Positions 37,460 to 46,989 of a stretch of 64,000 nt of DNA are shown here, piece by piece. Where the stretch lies: contig NZ_CP161920.1 in the NCBI RefSeq assembly GCF_040819555.1, positions 2,789,001 through 2,853,000 of the forward strand. The letters run 5' to 3'. The first letter of the stretch is position 1, and every line of letters starts with the position of its first letter. Below the pieces are notes generated by a model, which saw nothing but the letters and a program-made list of their open reading frames with translations, was not told the DNA's origin and ran no database searches. This DNA is from Nitratireductor sp. GISD-1A_MAKvit (GTDB lineage: Bacteria > Pseudomonadota > Alphaproteobacteria > Rhizobiales > Rhizobiaceae). A program made the translations under genes and the position numbers.

Positions 37460-38390
37460 ATGGCGATTGCCCTTTCTGTAAAAAACATTTCCAAGACGTA
37501 TGAAGGCGGCGTGACCGCCTTGAATTCTGTCGACCTCGACATCAACCGCGGCGAGATTCTTGCTCTGCTTGGCCCCAATGGTGCCGGCAAGACGACGCTG
37601 ATCTCCATCATTTGCGGATTGGTGAAACCCTCCACCGGAACCGTCAGCGTGGAGGGCAACGACATTGTTCAAGACTATCGCCAGGCGCGCCAGCTCATCG
37701 GCCTGGTGCCCCAGGAACTCCATACGGAAACCTTCGAGACGGTCTGGGCGACCGTCAGCTACAGTCGTGGTCTCTTCGGCAGGAAGCCGGCCCCCCGCGC
37801 TTGTGGAGCAGATCCTGCGCGATCTTTCTCTCTACGACAAGAAAGACAGCCAGATCATGACGCTATCGGGCGGCATGAAGCGGCGCGTGATGATTGCCAA
37901 GGCACTGGCGCACGAACCACGAATCCTGTTCCTGGATGAACCGACGGCCGGAGTGGACGTTGAACTGAGGAAAGACATGTGGCGGCTTGTCAAGCGGCTG
38001 CGGGACACCGGCGTCACGATCATTCTGACCACGCACTACATTGAAGAGGCTGAGGAGATCGCCGACCGGGTGGGCGTTATCAACCGGGGACGGCTGCTTC
38101 TGGTGGAGGAAAAGGCCGAGCTGATGCGCAAACTGGGGCAGAAACAACTCACGATCGACCTGCAAAAGCCGCTGAAAACGCTACCGAAGCAGCTTTCGGA
38201 ATACGACCTGGAGCTTGCCGACGACGGTGAGCGGGTCATCTATCATTACGACACACAGGCACAACGAACGGGCATTGCCTCGCTGCTGTCGGCACTCAGT
38301 GAAGCCGGGGTAACCGTTCGGGACCTCGACACCGAACAGCGCTCGCTTGAAGACATTTTCGTGAGCCTCGTGGTGGAGGAAAACAAGTGA
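37460..38390 (+). CDS. ABC-2 type exporter ATPase, frameshifted as sequenced
   Basis: ATP-binding subunit of a two-gene exporter resembling YadG or NodI. Starts at ATG 37460. Walker [13 protein letters not shown]-loop [10 protein letters not shown], signature LSGGMKRRV, Walker [13 protein letters not shown], and [18 protein letters not shown]. The frame breaks in GGCCCCCC (37789-37796). Removing one C joins FGRKPAP to [10 protein letters not shown] and gives a 309-residue protein. The stop overlaps the permease start by four bases (GTGA). Substrate unknown. Confidence 0.88.
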
Positions 38391-39148
38391 ACTTCGAAGC
38401 CGTCAAATCCATTTATCTCTTTGAAATGGCGCGTATGAAGCGCACGCTCCTGCAAAGCGTGATCTCGCCCGTGCTTTCAACGTCGCTTTATTTCATCGTC
38501 TTCGGTGCTGCCATAGGCTCACGTATCGAGGAAATCGACGGCGTTCAGTATGGCGCATTCATTGTTCCCGGGCTGATGATGCTGACGCTGTTGCAGAACT
38601 CCATCTCCAACGCCTCGTTCGGCATCTATTTCCCCAAATTCATCGGGACCATCTATGAGGTCCTTTCAGCCCCGATCTCGTTCTTCGAAATCGTGCTGGG
38701 CTATGTCGGGGCCGCGGCGACGAAATCGATCATCCTCGGTCTCATCATTCTGGCGACCGCACATCTGTTCGTCCCCATCGAAATAAGGCACCCGTTCTGG
38801 ATGCTCTTCTTTCTCGTGATGACGGCCGTGACGTTCAGCCTTTTCGGCTTCATCATCGGGATATGGGCCGATAATTTCGAAAAGCTTCAGCTGATACCGC
38901 TTCTGGTGGTCACGCCACTGGTCTTTCTCGGAGGATCCTTCTACTCCATCAACATGCTGCCCGAATTCTGGCAGAAAGTGACGCTGGCCAATCCGGTCCT
39001 CTACCTGATCAGCGGTTTCCGCTGGAGTTTCTACGAGACTTCGGACGTGGGGATCGGCACGAGCATCGGCATGATCACCTTCTTTCTTGCCCTGTGCCTT
39101 TGTGCCATCTGGTGGATTTTCAGAACCGGCTACAAACTCAAGACGTGA
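38387..39148 (+). CDS. ABC-2 type exporter permease
   Basis: 253 residues from GTG 38387, overlapping the ATPase stop. Six membrane helices of the ABC-2 permease fold, with [19 protein letters not shown] and the conserved [33 protein letters not shown] and [14 protein letters not shown] blocks. It closely resembles YadH-type permeases. Together with the ATPase it would form a homodimeric exporter of an unidentified lipid or polysaccharide. Confidence 0.9.
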   Translation: MNFEAVKSIYLFEMARMKRTLLQSVISPVLSTSLYFIVFGAAIGSRIEEIDGVQYGAFIVPGLMMLTLLQNSISNASFGIYFPKFIGTIYEVLSAPISFFEIVLGYVGAAATKSIILGLIILATAHLFVPIEIRHPFWMLFFLVMTAVTFSLFGFIIGIWADNFEKLQLIPLLVVTPLVFLGGSFYSINMLPEFWQKVTLANPVLYLISGFRWSFYETSDVGIGTSIGMITFFLALCLCAIWWIFRTGYKLKT

Positions 39149-39155
39149 ACCGACC

Positions 39156-39183
39156 TTGCTTCTGCGGAAAAACCCTGTATAAG
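39156..39183 (+). promoter_or_regulatory. Likely promoter of the rpsF-rpsR-rplI operon
   Basis: TTGCTT (39156-39161) and TATAAG (39178-39183) are 16 bases apart and fit a housekeeping-sigma promoter. This implies a leader of about 200 bases before rpsF, long enough for ribosomal-protein feedback structure. Confidence 0.55.
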
Positions 39184-39392
39184 CGCGCGGTCTGCCGGTC
39201 TCAGCTGGGGGCTGAACGGAGGGCCGTATGCTTCCCTTTTGGATAAGCGTGCGTTGTGAAGACAGGTTCTTCCGCCTCCCGTGTCTCCGCTCTCGACCGT
39301 CCAACGCGCTTTTCTTCGGCCCTTCGGGGACAAGACAAGTCGCAGAGGCTTAGCCGCTGGGTCGGTGGATGGAAACGAAGAAAGGCAAGACA

Positions 39393-39824
39393 ATGGCACT
39401 TTACGAACACGTGTTCCTTGCCCGGCAGGATCTCTCGCAGCAGCAGATCGATGCTCTTGTTGAACAGTACAAGGGTGTGATCGAAGCTGGTGGCGGCACC
39501 GTCGGCCGGGTCGAAAACTGGGGACAGAAGTCCCTCGCCTACCGGATCAAGAAGAACCGCAAGGCATATTTCACGCTCATGGACATCGACGCTCCGGCTG
39601 AAGCCGTGAAGGAAGTCGAGCGCCAGATGGGTCTGTCGGAAGACATCCTGCGCTTCATGACGATTCGCGTTGATGCGCATGAGGAAGGCCCTTCCGCGAT
39701 GATGCAGCGCCGCGACGACCGTGGTCCGCGCCGTGACGACCGTGGCCCGCGTGGTCCGCGCCGTGACGATCGTGGCCCGCGCCGCGACCATGACCGCGAC
39801 AGCAACAAGGAAGGCTCCGAATAA
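39393..39824 (+). CDS. rpsF: 30S ribosomal protein S6
   Basis: 143 residues from ATG 39393, beginning [15 protein letters not shown], with [24 protein letters not shown] (two parts) and [11 protein letters not shown]. The ferredoxin-like core ends near residue 100. A charged tail follows with three copies of RRDDRGPR (106-113, 113-120, 123-130), typical of rhizobial S6. The stop overlaps rpsR by one base (TAATG). Confidence 0.97.
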
Positions 39825-40072
39825 TGGTCGACATCAATCAGATCCCGACGCGGCGTCCTTTCCACCGTCGCCGCAAGACCTGCCCGTTCTCCGGCGCCAA
39901 CGCACCGAAGATCGACTACAAGGACGTAAAACTCCTGCAGCGCTACATTTCCGAGCGCGGCAAGATCGTTCCCTCCCGCATCACGGCGGTCAGCCAGAAG
40001 AAGCAGCGTGAGCTGGCAAAGGCCATCAAGCGCGCCCGCTTCCTGGGCCTTCTTCCCTACGTGGTGAAGTAA
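39824..40072 (+). CDS. rpsR: 30S ribosomal protein S18
   Basis: 82 residues. Partner of S6 on the 30S platform. Shows [54 protein letters not shown] and FLGLLPYV. Begins at the base shared with the rpsF stop, so translation is coupled. Confidence 0.97.
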
Positions 40073-40082
40073 GACATTTCGG

Positions 40083-40102
40083 CGCGGGCGGCTTTCCGCC
40101 CG
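40083..40102 (+). other. Strong GC hairpin between rpsR and rplI
   Basis: GCGGGCGG (40083-40090) pairs with CCGCCCGC (40095-40102) around CTTT, with no T-run after it. It lies in the 205-base gap before rplI and could moderate read-through or mark an RNA processing site. Confidence 0.5.
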
Positions 40103-40277
40103 CCCCCTCCCCGCGGCGGGCGCGGATGAGGTTTCTGCAAATCCCGAGTTGGGGCAACGGCCCCTAACTGCCACCTTGGGCAGGACAGCGACCTGCATGC
40201 CGCACGGCGGCATTTCCGTTTCTGACCTGCCTTGATGAAATTCCGGCGCTTCGCGCCGATGACAAAGGACAGAAACG

Positions 40278-40899
40278 ATGGACGTCATCCTGCTTGAACG
40301 TATCGCCAAGCTCGGCCAGATGGGCGATGAGGTGAAGGTGAAAGACGGCTACGCACGCAATTTCCTGCTGCCCAAGGGCAAGGCACTGCGCGCCAACGAG
40401 GCCAACCGCAAGAAGTTCGAGAGCCAGCGCGTCGAGCTTGAGGCCCGCAACCTGGAACAGAAGAAGGAAGCCGAGGCTATCGCAGAGAAGCTCGACGGCA
40501 AGTCCTTCGTCGTCGTTCGTTCGGCCGCCGAAACCGGCCAGCTCTACGGTTCGGTTGCCACCCGCGACATCGTCGAGATCCTGGCCGAGGAAGGCTTCAA
40601 GATCGGCCGCAACCAGGTTGAGCTCAACCAGCCCATCAAGACCATCGGTCTGATCAACGTGGCCATTGCGCTGCATGCCGAAGTCGAGGTCACCGTCACG
40701 CTCAACGTCGCCCGTTCGAGCGACGAGGCCCGAACGCCAGGCGCGTGGTGAGACACTTGATTCCGCCGAAGCCATCTACGGCGAAGACATCAACGACAGC
40801 GCTCGCCCGGACGAGTTCTTCGATCCGGAAGCGGAGTTTGAAGACGAGGATGGCGCTGCCGAAGAAGCCAATGAAGAAGAAAGCGACGAAAACGCGTAA
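40278..40899 (+). CDS. rplI: 50S ribosomal protein L9, frameshifted as sequenced
   Basis: N-domain [19 protein letters not shown] with [16 protein letters not shown], then the long helix and C-domain [16 protein letters not shown]. The frame breaks at GGCCC (40727-40731). Removing one C joins SSDEA to [17 protein letters not shown] and leads to an acidic tail ([20 protein letters not shown]) ending at 40899, for 206 residues. As read, L9 would stop at 40751. Long acidic L9 tails are usual in rhizobia, which supports the restored form. Confidence 0.93.
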
Positions 40900-40920
40900 T
40901 CCGCGCGTTTTCCGTCAAAA

Positions 40921-40940
40921 GCCGGGCGTCATCGCCCGGC
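40921..40940 (+). terminator. Hairpin after rplI (first copy of a duplicated stem)
   Basis: The 20-mer GCCGGGCGTCATCGCCCGGC forms a GCCGGGCG/CGCCCGGC stem with a TCAT loop. It lies 22 bases after the rplI stop but lacks a T-run. The identical 20-mer recurs at 41082-41101 with a T-run. Confidence 0.6.
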
Positions 40941-41019
40941 CAGACTGCTGACAAACCTCCCGGCGGCACGAAATCACTCAAGATTCACGGAACGTCTCGG
41001 ATTCACATCGCGAACAAAA

Positions 41020-41068
41020 CGGAATCAAAACCCCTCGATTCCGACTTCTGCCAAAAATCGAGGGGTTT
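41020..41068. repeat. Overlapping inverted repeats able to form alternative hairpins
   Basis: AAACCCCTCGATT (41028-41040) and AATCGAGGGGTTT (41056-41068) are perfect 13-bp arms with a 15-nt loop. CGGAATC (41020-41026) and GATTCCG (41037-41043) form a second stem sharing bases with the first arm, so only one can form at a time. Confidence 0.6.
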
Positions 41069-41081
41069 GTAATCAATCTGA

Positions 41082-41108
41082 GCCGGGCGTCATCGCCCGG
41101 CTTTTTTT
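41082..41108 (+). terminator. Rho-independent terminator (second copy of the duplicated stem)
   Basis: GCCGGGCGTCATCGCCCGGC (41082-41101) followed by seven T (41102-41108). A textbook terminator; it would end transcription from the ribosomal-protein operon. Confidence 0.85.
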
Positions 41109-41316
41109 GTCCTGGCCGGCACTGGATCCGAGCACGCGCTCCCTTTTTCAGCCGGTTGGCGAAAAGGTCGTTTGGCCCGAATTCGTCCCTCTACCCATGT
41201 CATGAAGCGGCAGGAGCGGGCATCTGGACGAATGCCTGCAGACCCGCTGCCCCTTTTCAACGGGCGTATATTTGTTTCATACTCGCATTCTCCCGTGCGT
41301 TTCTGGGGGTATTGCG

Positions 41317-42578
41317 ATGAACTGGTTGCTTGAAAAATTCGTTTCTCGCCTTGTCCGCAAAGGGAAACTTCTGATCACCGATGCGGCCGGAACACGGCAT
41401 GAATTCGGCGATGGAAGCGGCGAACCCGTCCATGTTGTCATTCACACGGCGGCTGCAGAACGCGCCATCATGCTGGATCCGACACTGGCCGTTCCCGAGC
41501 GCTACATGGACGGCGAGCTTGACATCGTGGAAGGCGATTTACTGCGCTTCCTCCATCTTGCCTATTCCAACATGGACCAATCGGGGCCGTCTCTGTTTTC
41601 GGCCAGGCTTCTTGAGGTTTTGAGGAACTCCCTCCGCCGCCTTCAGCAATTGAACACGGCCGCTCGGGCCAAGCGCAACGTCCATCGACACTACGATCTA
41701 TCAGAGGAGCTTTACCGGCTCTTTCTGGACGAGGACATGCAGTATTCCTGCGCCTATTTCGAAACGCCGGAGGCCTCGCTCGAGGAGGGCCCCAACGAGC
41801 CAAGAAACGCCATATCATGGCCAAGCTGGCGCTGGAGCGTGGACATAAAGTGCTCGACATCGGCTGCGGATGGGGCGGGCTGGGGCTCGATATCGCACGC
41901 GGTTTCGATGCCGACGTGCTAGGGGTCACGCTCTCGGAAGAGCAACACCGGGTGGCCAGTGAGCGCGCCCGCGAGCAGCAACTTTCCGACAGGGCCCGTT
42001 TCGAGGTTGTAGACTACCGCTCACTCAAGGGGCCTTTTGACCGCATCGTCTCGGTCGGCATGTTTGAGCATGTAGGGCTCAACCACTATCGCAGGTTTTT
42101 CGATCAAAGCGCCCGGCTGCTCGCTGAAGACGGTGTGATGCTGCTGCACACGATCGGGCGTTCGGCCCCGCCTGCCGCCACCAATGCATTCATCCGCAAG
42201 TACATATTCCCGGGCGGCTACATTCCCGCCTTGTCGGAGGTGATGCCGGCAATAGAGAGATCGGGGCTGATCGTTACAGATGTCGAGATCCTGCGCCTGC
42301 ACTACGCCGAAACCCTGAAGCACTGGCAGGAGCGCTTTCAGAAAAACCGCGCCAAGGCAGTGGAGATATATGACGAGCGTTTCGCGCGGATGTGGGAATT
42401 CTACCTGGCTGGATCTGAAGCTTCATTCCGGTGGCAGGAAATGGTGGTGTTCCAGATTCAGCTCACCAAAAAGCGAGAAACCCTGCCGATGACCCGGTCC
42501 TATATCGCCGAAACCGAGAAACGGCTGACGGGTTCGGTAGGGAAAAATTCCAGAAAATTCGCACAGGCTGCTGAGTAG
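41317..42578 (+). CDS. cfa: Cyclopropane-fatty-acyl-phospholipid synthase, frameshifted as sequenced
   Basis: SAM-dependent cyclopropanation of unsaturated phospholipid acyl chains. Start ATG 41317 (MNWLLEKFVSRLVRKG) after GGGGGT. Blocks: HYDLSEELYRLFLDEDMQYSC (two parts), SAM motif VLDIGCGWGG, VSVGMFEHVG, and KYIFPGGYIPALSEV. The frame breaks at GGGCCCC (41787-41793). Uniquely here two bases are extra, one G and one C. With both removed, SLEE joins AQRAKKRHIMAKLALERG and the protein is 419 residues. The 5' side is bounded by the terminators after rplI. Confidence 0.9.
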
Positions 42579-42814
42579 CCCCGATAGGTCATACGTGGCA
42601 TTACGAACACGATGTCAAGCGAATCGTTTAAACTGCAGGCAATTTTCGAGACGCTGTGCATTTTGATCCGTGGATAGTGGGATTACCTGACCTGGCGGTC
42701 AATTCACCCCTTACCCTGAGTGCATCAACCGTCTACGAGAGTGATGGGGTGCCGGGCGTCGCGATTGCAGTTCGTCCGGCCGCGCGTGGTGAAATCATAC
42801 CGGAACAGATGCAA

Positions 42815-44308
42815 ATGGCAGAGGCGGCAGTCCGCAAGCTAGAGACGGCGGAGACCCAGCTTTATCGGGAAGCGCCCAACAACATCGAGGCCGAGCAGGC
42901 GCTGCTTGGCGCGATACTGGTGAACAATGACGCTCTTTATCGCGTCTCGGACTTCCTTAAGCCGGTTCATTTCTATGAGCCGCTTCACCGCAAGATCTTT
43001 GAGGTTGCCGGCGAGCTCATCCGCATGGGCAAGACGGCCAACCCGGTCACGATCAAGACCTTTCTGCCGGCCGAGGAAAAGGTCGGCGAGCTGACCGTGG
43101 CGCAATATCTGGCGCGTCTGGCGGCTGAAGCGGTCACCATCATCAACGCCGCCGACTACGGGCGTGCGATCTATGACCTGGCGATTCGCCGCGCGCTGAT
43201 CACGGTTGGCGAAGACATGGTCAACATCGCCTATGATGCGCCGGTGGACATGGCACCCAACAAGCAGATCGAGGACGCGGAGCGGCGTCTTTTCGAACTG
43301 GCCGAAACCGGACGCTATGATGGTGGGTTCGAGAGTTTTGGCGACGCGACCAAGATCGCCGTCGACATGGCCAATGCCGCCTTCATGCGTGACGGACATC
43401 TTTCGGGCATCTCGACGGGTCTGCGCGACCTCGATGGACGCATGGGCGGGCTTCAGCCTTCCGATCTGATCATCCTTGCCGGCCGTCCGGCCATGGGCAA
43501 GACCTCTCTTGTCACCAACATTGCCTTCAACATCGCAGCGGCCTACGAGCCAGCCCAACAGGCAGACGGATCCTTTGCCGCAGCCAATGGCGGTGTGGTT
43601 GGCTTTTTCTCTCTCGAGATGTCGTCAGAGCAGCTCGCCACCCGTATCATTTCCGAGCAGACGGAGATCCCCTCCTCCAAGATTCGTCGCGGTGAAATCA
43701 CGGAGAGCGATTTCGAAAAGCTTGTGGCCTGCGCTCAGACGATGCAGAAGATCCCGCTCTTCATCGATCAGACAGGTGGCATCTCCATCGCCCAGCTCGC
43801 GGCCCGTGCAAGGCGTCTCAAACGCCAGCGTGGCCTCGACGTCATCATCATCGACTATGTTCAGCTCATGCAGGGTTCGTCGGCGAAATCTGCACAAAAC
43901 CGCGTGCAGGAGATCACCGAGATCACCACCGGCCTCAAGGCACTGGCCAAGGAGCTTTCTGTGCCTATCATCGCGCTTTCGCAGCTTTCGCGTCAGGTAG
44001 AAGCGCGCGACGACAAGCGCCCACAACTTGCGGATCTGCGTGAATCCGGGTCGATCGAGCAGGACGCCGACGTCGTTCTGTTCGTGTACCGTGACGAGTA
44101 TTATCTGAAAAACAAGGAGCCCAAGCCCGGCACTGAAGAATACATGCAGTGGGAAGCTGAGATGAACGAGGTGCGCGGCAAGGCAGAAGTCATCATCGCC
44201 AAGCAGCGCCACGGCCCCACCGGCACGGTGCAGCTTGCCTTCCAGGGCGAATTCACCCGCTTCTCGGACCTTGCCGAAGAGGACCGCATGCCCGAGCGTT
44301 TTGAGTAA
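42815..44308 (+). CDS. dnaB: Replicative DNA helicase DnaB
   Basis: Hexameric fork helicase, 497 residues. N-domain begins at YREAPNNIEAEQALLGAILVN (two parts). RecA-like C-domain has Walker A GRPAMGKTSL, FFSLEMSSEQLATR, the DVIIIDYVQLMQG Walker B and LSQLSRQVEARDDKRP. The frame is open back to 42656. I chose ATG 42815 because homologues begin about there and the upstream residues are not DnaB-like; 42809 is equally possible. No intein is seen. alr begins 8 bases after the stop. Confidence 0.94.
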   Translation: MAEAAVRKLETAETQLYREAPNNIEAEQALLGAILVNNDALYRVSDFLKPVHFYEPLHRKIFEVAGELIRMGKTANPVTIKTFLPAEEKVGELTVAQYLARLAAEAVTIINAADYGRAIYDLAIRRALITVGEDMVNIAYDAPVDMAPNKQIEDAERRLFELAETGRYDGGFESFGDATKIAVDMANAAFMRDGHLSGISTGLRDLDGRMGGLQPSDLIILAGRPAMGKTSLVTNIAFNIAAAYEPAQQADGSFAAANGGVVGFFSLEMSSEQLATRIISEQTEIPSSKIRRGEITESDFEKLVACAQTMQKIPLFIDQTGGISIAQLAARARRLKRQRGLDVIIIDYVQLMQGSSAKSAQNRVQEITEITTGLKALAKELSVPIIALSQLSRQVEARDDKRPQLADLRESGSIEQDADVVLFVYRDEYYLKNKEPKPGTEEYMQWEAEMNEVRGKAEVIIAKQRHGPTGTVQLAFQGEFTRFSDLAEEDRMPERFE

Positions 44309-44315
44309 TGATGCG

Positions 44316-45491
44316 ATGAGCCAGAACGATCCGCATCTGCGCGGTGCCGACCCTCGTGTCGCCGGTGGGCGGCTAACGGTCGACCTCGATGCCCTCGCAG
44401 CCAACTACAGATATCTTGCCGAACAATCGACGCCGGCCGAGGCCGCTGCCGTGGTGAAGGCGGATGCCTATGGGCTGGGCACCGGCCCCGTGGTCGAGGC
44501 ACTGGTTGACGAAGGCTGTCGCAAATTCTTCGTTGCGCTACCCGAGGAAGGACTTGCCGTTCGCAGGGCTGCCCCTGAAGCCGAAATTTATGTCTTCAAT
44601 GGTCTTTTCAGTCCAGAAGCGGCCTCCTTCTACCGCGAGGGGAGGCTCCTGCCGGTTTTGAACTCGCAGTCTGATCTTGCCATATGGGAGGCCCATGGCT
44701 GGGACGATGCTGACATGCCCCGCCCCTGTGCCCTTCATGTGGAAACCGGCATGAACCGGCTCGGGCTGACACCCGAACGAGTGCGCATCCTCGCACAGGA
44801 GAATGCGCTGACCGGTGCGCTTACGCCACGGCTTATCCTGAGCCATCTGGCGTGCGCCGACACGCCGGACCACCCGATGAACCGGCAACAACTGGAAGAA
44901 TTTCAGGCACTTCGCGCTCTTTTTCCAGATGCAGATTCAAGTCTGGCAAACTCCGCGGGCATCTTTCTCGGCGGCGCGTTCTTGTGCGACGTCACCCGTC
45001 CGGGCGTGGCGCTTTATGGCAGCAATCCCGTCAATGGAACTCACAACCCGATGCGCCCCGTCGCTTCCGTACAGACGCGCGTCGCGCAATTGCGGCACGT
45101 GCCGGCAGGCGGAACGGTCAGCTATGGCGCCACCGTATTGAACCGGGACACGGTCGTTGCCGTGGCGGCCACCGGATATGCGGACGGCTACCATCGTTCG
45201 GGCTCCGGCGCCGGAGTGCCGCTGCGCGAGACGGTTCCTGAGGGTGCCTGCGGTTTTGTCGATGGTAAACGTGTGCCTGTGCTCGGTCGCGTAACCATGG
45301 ATCTCACGCTTTTCGATGTGACCGACCTTGGCCCCGACGCCCTGCAGGTGGGCGACTTCATCGAACTCATGGGTCCAGACCTGCCGGTGGACGACCTGGC
45401 CATTGCGTGCGGCACCATTTCCTATGAACTTTTGACCTCGCTCGGACACCGCTTCGAGAGGCATTATGTACGTGGGGGAGCGCGTATCTGA
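44316..45491 (+). CDS. alr: Alanine racemase
   Basis: PLP enzyme supplying D-alanine for peptidoglycan. 391 residues from ATG 44316. PLP lysine Lys48 in AAVVKADAYGLG, and the catalytic Tyr region in GYADGYHRSGSG. LHVETGMNRLG and the C-terminal GRVTMDLTLFDVTDL also match. Its stop shares one base with the radA ATG (TGATG). Confidence 0.95.
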   Translation: MSQNDPHLRGADPRVAGGRLTVDLDALAANYRYLAEQSTPAEAAAVVKADAYGLGTGPVVEALVDEGCRKFFVALPEEGLAVRRAAPEAEIYVFNGLFSPEAASFYREGRLLPVLNSQSDLAIWEAHGWDDADMPRPCALHVETGMNRLGLTPERVRILAQENALTGALTPRLILSHLACADTPDHPMNRQQLEEFQALRALFPDADSSLANSAGIFLGGAFLCDVTRPGVALYGSNPVNGTHNPMRPVASVQTRVAQLRHVPAGGTVSYGATVLNRDTVVAVAATGYADGYHRSGSGAGVPLRETVPEGACGFVDGKRVPVLGRVTMDLTLFDVTDLGPDALQVGDFIELMGPDLPVDDLAIACGTISYELLTSLGHRFERHYVRGGARI

Positions 45492-46981
45492 TGGCTCGTG
45501 CGCGCGTTCAGTTCATCTGTCAGAATTGCGGGACGGTGCATGCGCGCTGGGCCGGCAAGTGTGACGGCTGCGGTGCATGGAACACACTGGTTGAGGAAGG
45601 CACGTCAAGCGGCATTGGCTCAGGCCCGCAGGCCGCTTCCCGCAAGGCACGCAAGGGCCGCGCGGTGGCTCTCACGACACTCTCCGGCGACATTGAAGAC
45701 GCACCGCGCATCACCACCGGCATCGGCGAACTCGACCGGGTGACGGGTGGCGGTTTCGTGCGTGGCTCGGCGCTGCTCGTCGGTGGCGATCCGGGCATCG
45801 GCAAATCCACCCTGCTCACTCAGGCCGCCGCTGCCCTTGCTGCACGCGGTCATCGCATCGTTTATGTCTCGGGCGAGGAGGCGGTCGCTCAGATCCGCCT
45901 GCGTGCCCAGCGCCTTGACGTCGCTCAACAGCCGGTGGAGCTGGCCGCCGAAACCAATGTGGAAGACATTCTGGCGACCATCGAGGATGGCAAACGGCCG
46001 GACCTGGTCATTCTGGATTCCATCCAGACGCTGTGGACAGATCTGGCCGATTCCGCGCCTGGGACCGTAACGCAGGTGCGAGCCTCCGCTCAGGCGATGA
46101 TCCGCTATGCCAAATCGACCGGTGCCGCCGTGGTTCTGGTGGGACACGTGACCAAGGAAGGCCAGATCGCCGGCCCCCGGGTGGTGGAGCACATGGTCGA
46201 CGGGGTTCTCTATTTCGAAGGTGAAGGCGGGCATCACTACCGTATTCTGCGTACGGTGAAGAACCGCTTTGGCCCGACCGATGAAATCGGTGTCTTCGAG
46301 ATGGGTGACAAGGGCCTGCGTGAGGTTTCCAATCCGTCCGAGCTGTTTCTGGGCGAGCGTAGCGCAGCGGCTCCCGGAGCCGCCGTCTTTGCCGGAATGG
46401 AGGGAACAAGGCCGGTTCTTGTGGAAATCCAGGCCCTTGTCGCCCCCTCACCTCTCGGCACACCGCGCCGCGCCGTGGTCGGCTGGGATTCTGCCAGACT
46501 TTCCATGGTCTTGGCGGTTCTTGAGGCGCATTGTGGCGTGCGTTTTGCAACCCATGACGTGTATCTCAACGTGGCCGGCGGCTATCGTATTTCCGAGCCT
46601 GCAGCAGATCTGGCGGTCGCGGCAGCACTGGTCTCATCCCTTACCGGGCTTGCCCTGCCAGCCGATTGCGTTTATTTCGGCGAAATCAGCCTTTCGGGCG
46701 CTGTCAGACCCGTTGCTCATGCAGCGAGTCGTCTCAAGGAAGCCGAGAAGCTCGGTTTTGCCCAGGCGGTCATGCCGCCAGGCAACGAGGACGGCTCGGG
46801 TGCGATTGCATCGCGATCAGCCAGACCCGAGGCGCTGGCCGAACTGGTTGCCCGCATAGCGGGAGCCAAGGCGGCCCTGAATGATATGGATTGGCGGCCC
46901 TGTGCCCGAAAGACGTTACAATGCCCCTGCGGGGACCAAAAGGTTGACCATATGCGGGCATCCCAATTGCCAGAGGAGTAG
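45491..46981 (+). CDS. radA: DNA repair protein RadA, probably with an artefactual C-terminal extension
   Basis: Branch-migration factor in recombinational repair. N-terminal zinc finger FICQNCG...KCDGCGAW, Walker A GGDPGIGKSTL, the RadA-specific KNRFG motif (VKNRFGPTDEIGVFEM), and a C-terminal Lon-protease-like domain ending LAELVARIAGAKAA at residue 462. As read, the frame continues for 34 un-RadA-like residues (including CARKTLQCPCGDQ). Exactly at that point is GGCCC (46873-46877) in CGGCCCTGA. Removing one C, as in eleven other genes here, gives GCC TGA and a normal 462-residue RadA. The extension is probably not real; the start is firm. Confidence 0.93.
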   Translation: MARARVQFICQNCGTVHARWAGKCDGCGAWNTLVEEGTSSGIGSGPQAASRKARKGRAVALTTLSGDIEDAPRITTGIGELDRVTGGGFVRGSALLVGGDPGIGKSTLLTQAAAALAARGHRIVYVSGEEAVAQIRLRAQRLDVAQQPVELAAETNVEDILATIEDGKRPDLVILDSIQTLWTDLADSAPGTVTQVRASAQAMIRYAKSTGAAVVLVGHVTKEGQIAGPRVVEHMVDGVLYFEGEGGHHYRILRTVKNRFGPTDEIGVFEMGDKGLREVSNPSELFLGERSAAAPGAAVFAGMEGTRPVLVEIQALVAPSPLGTPRRAVVGWDSARLSMVLAVLEAHCGVRFATHDVYLNVAGGYRISEPAADLAVAAALVSSLTGLALPADCVYFGEISLSGAVRPVAHAASRLKEAEKLGFAQAVMPPGNEDGSGAIASRSARPEALAELVARIAGAKAALNDMDWRPCARKTLQCPCGDQKVDHMRASQLPEE

Positions 46982-46989
46982 GGGTGACA

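Noticed and set aside
37047..39148. NodIJ nodulation-factor exporter
   Set aside because: The ABC-2 pair resembles NodI/NodJ in layout, but no nod genes or nod box are nearby, and YadGH-type exporters fit equally well.
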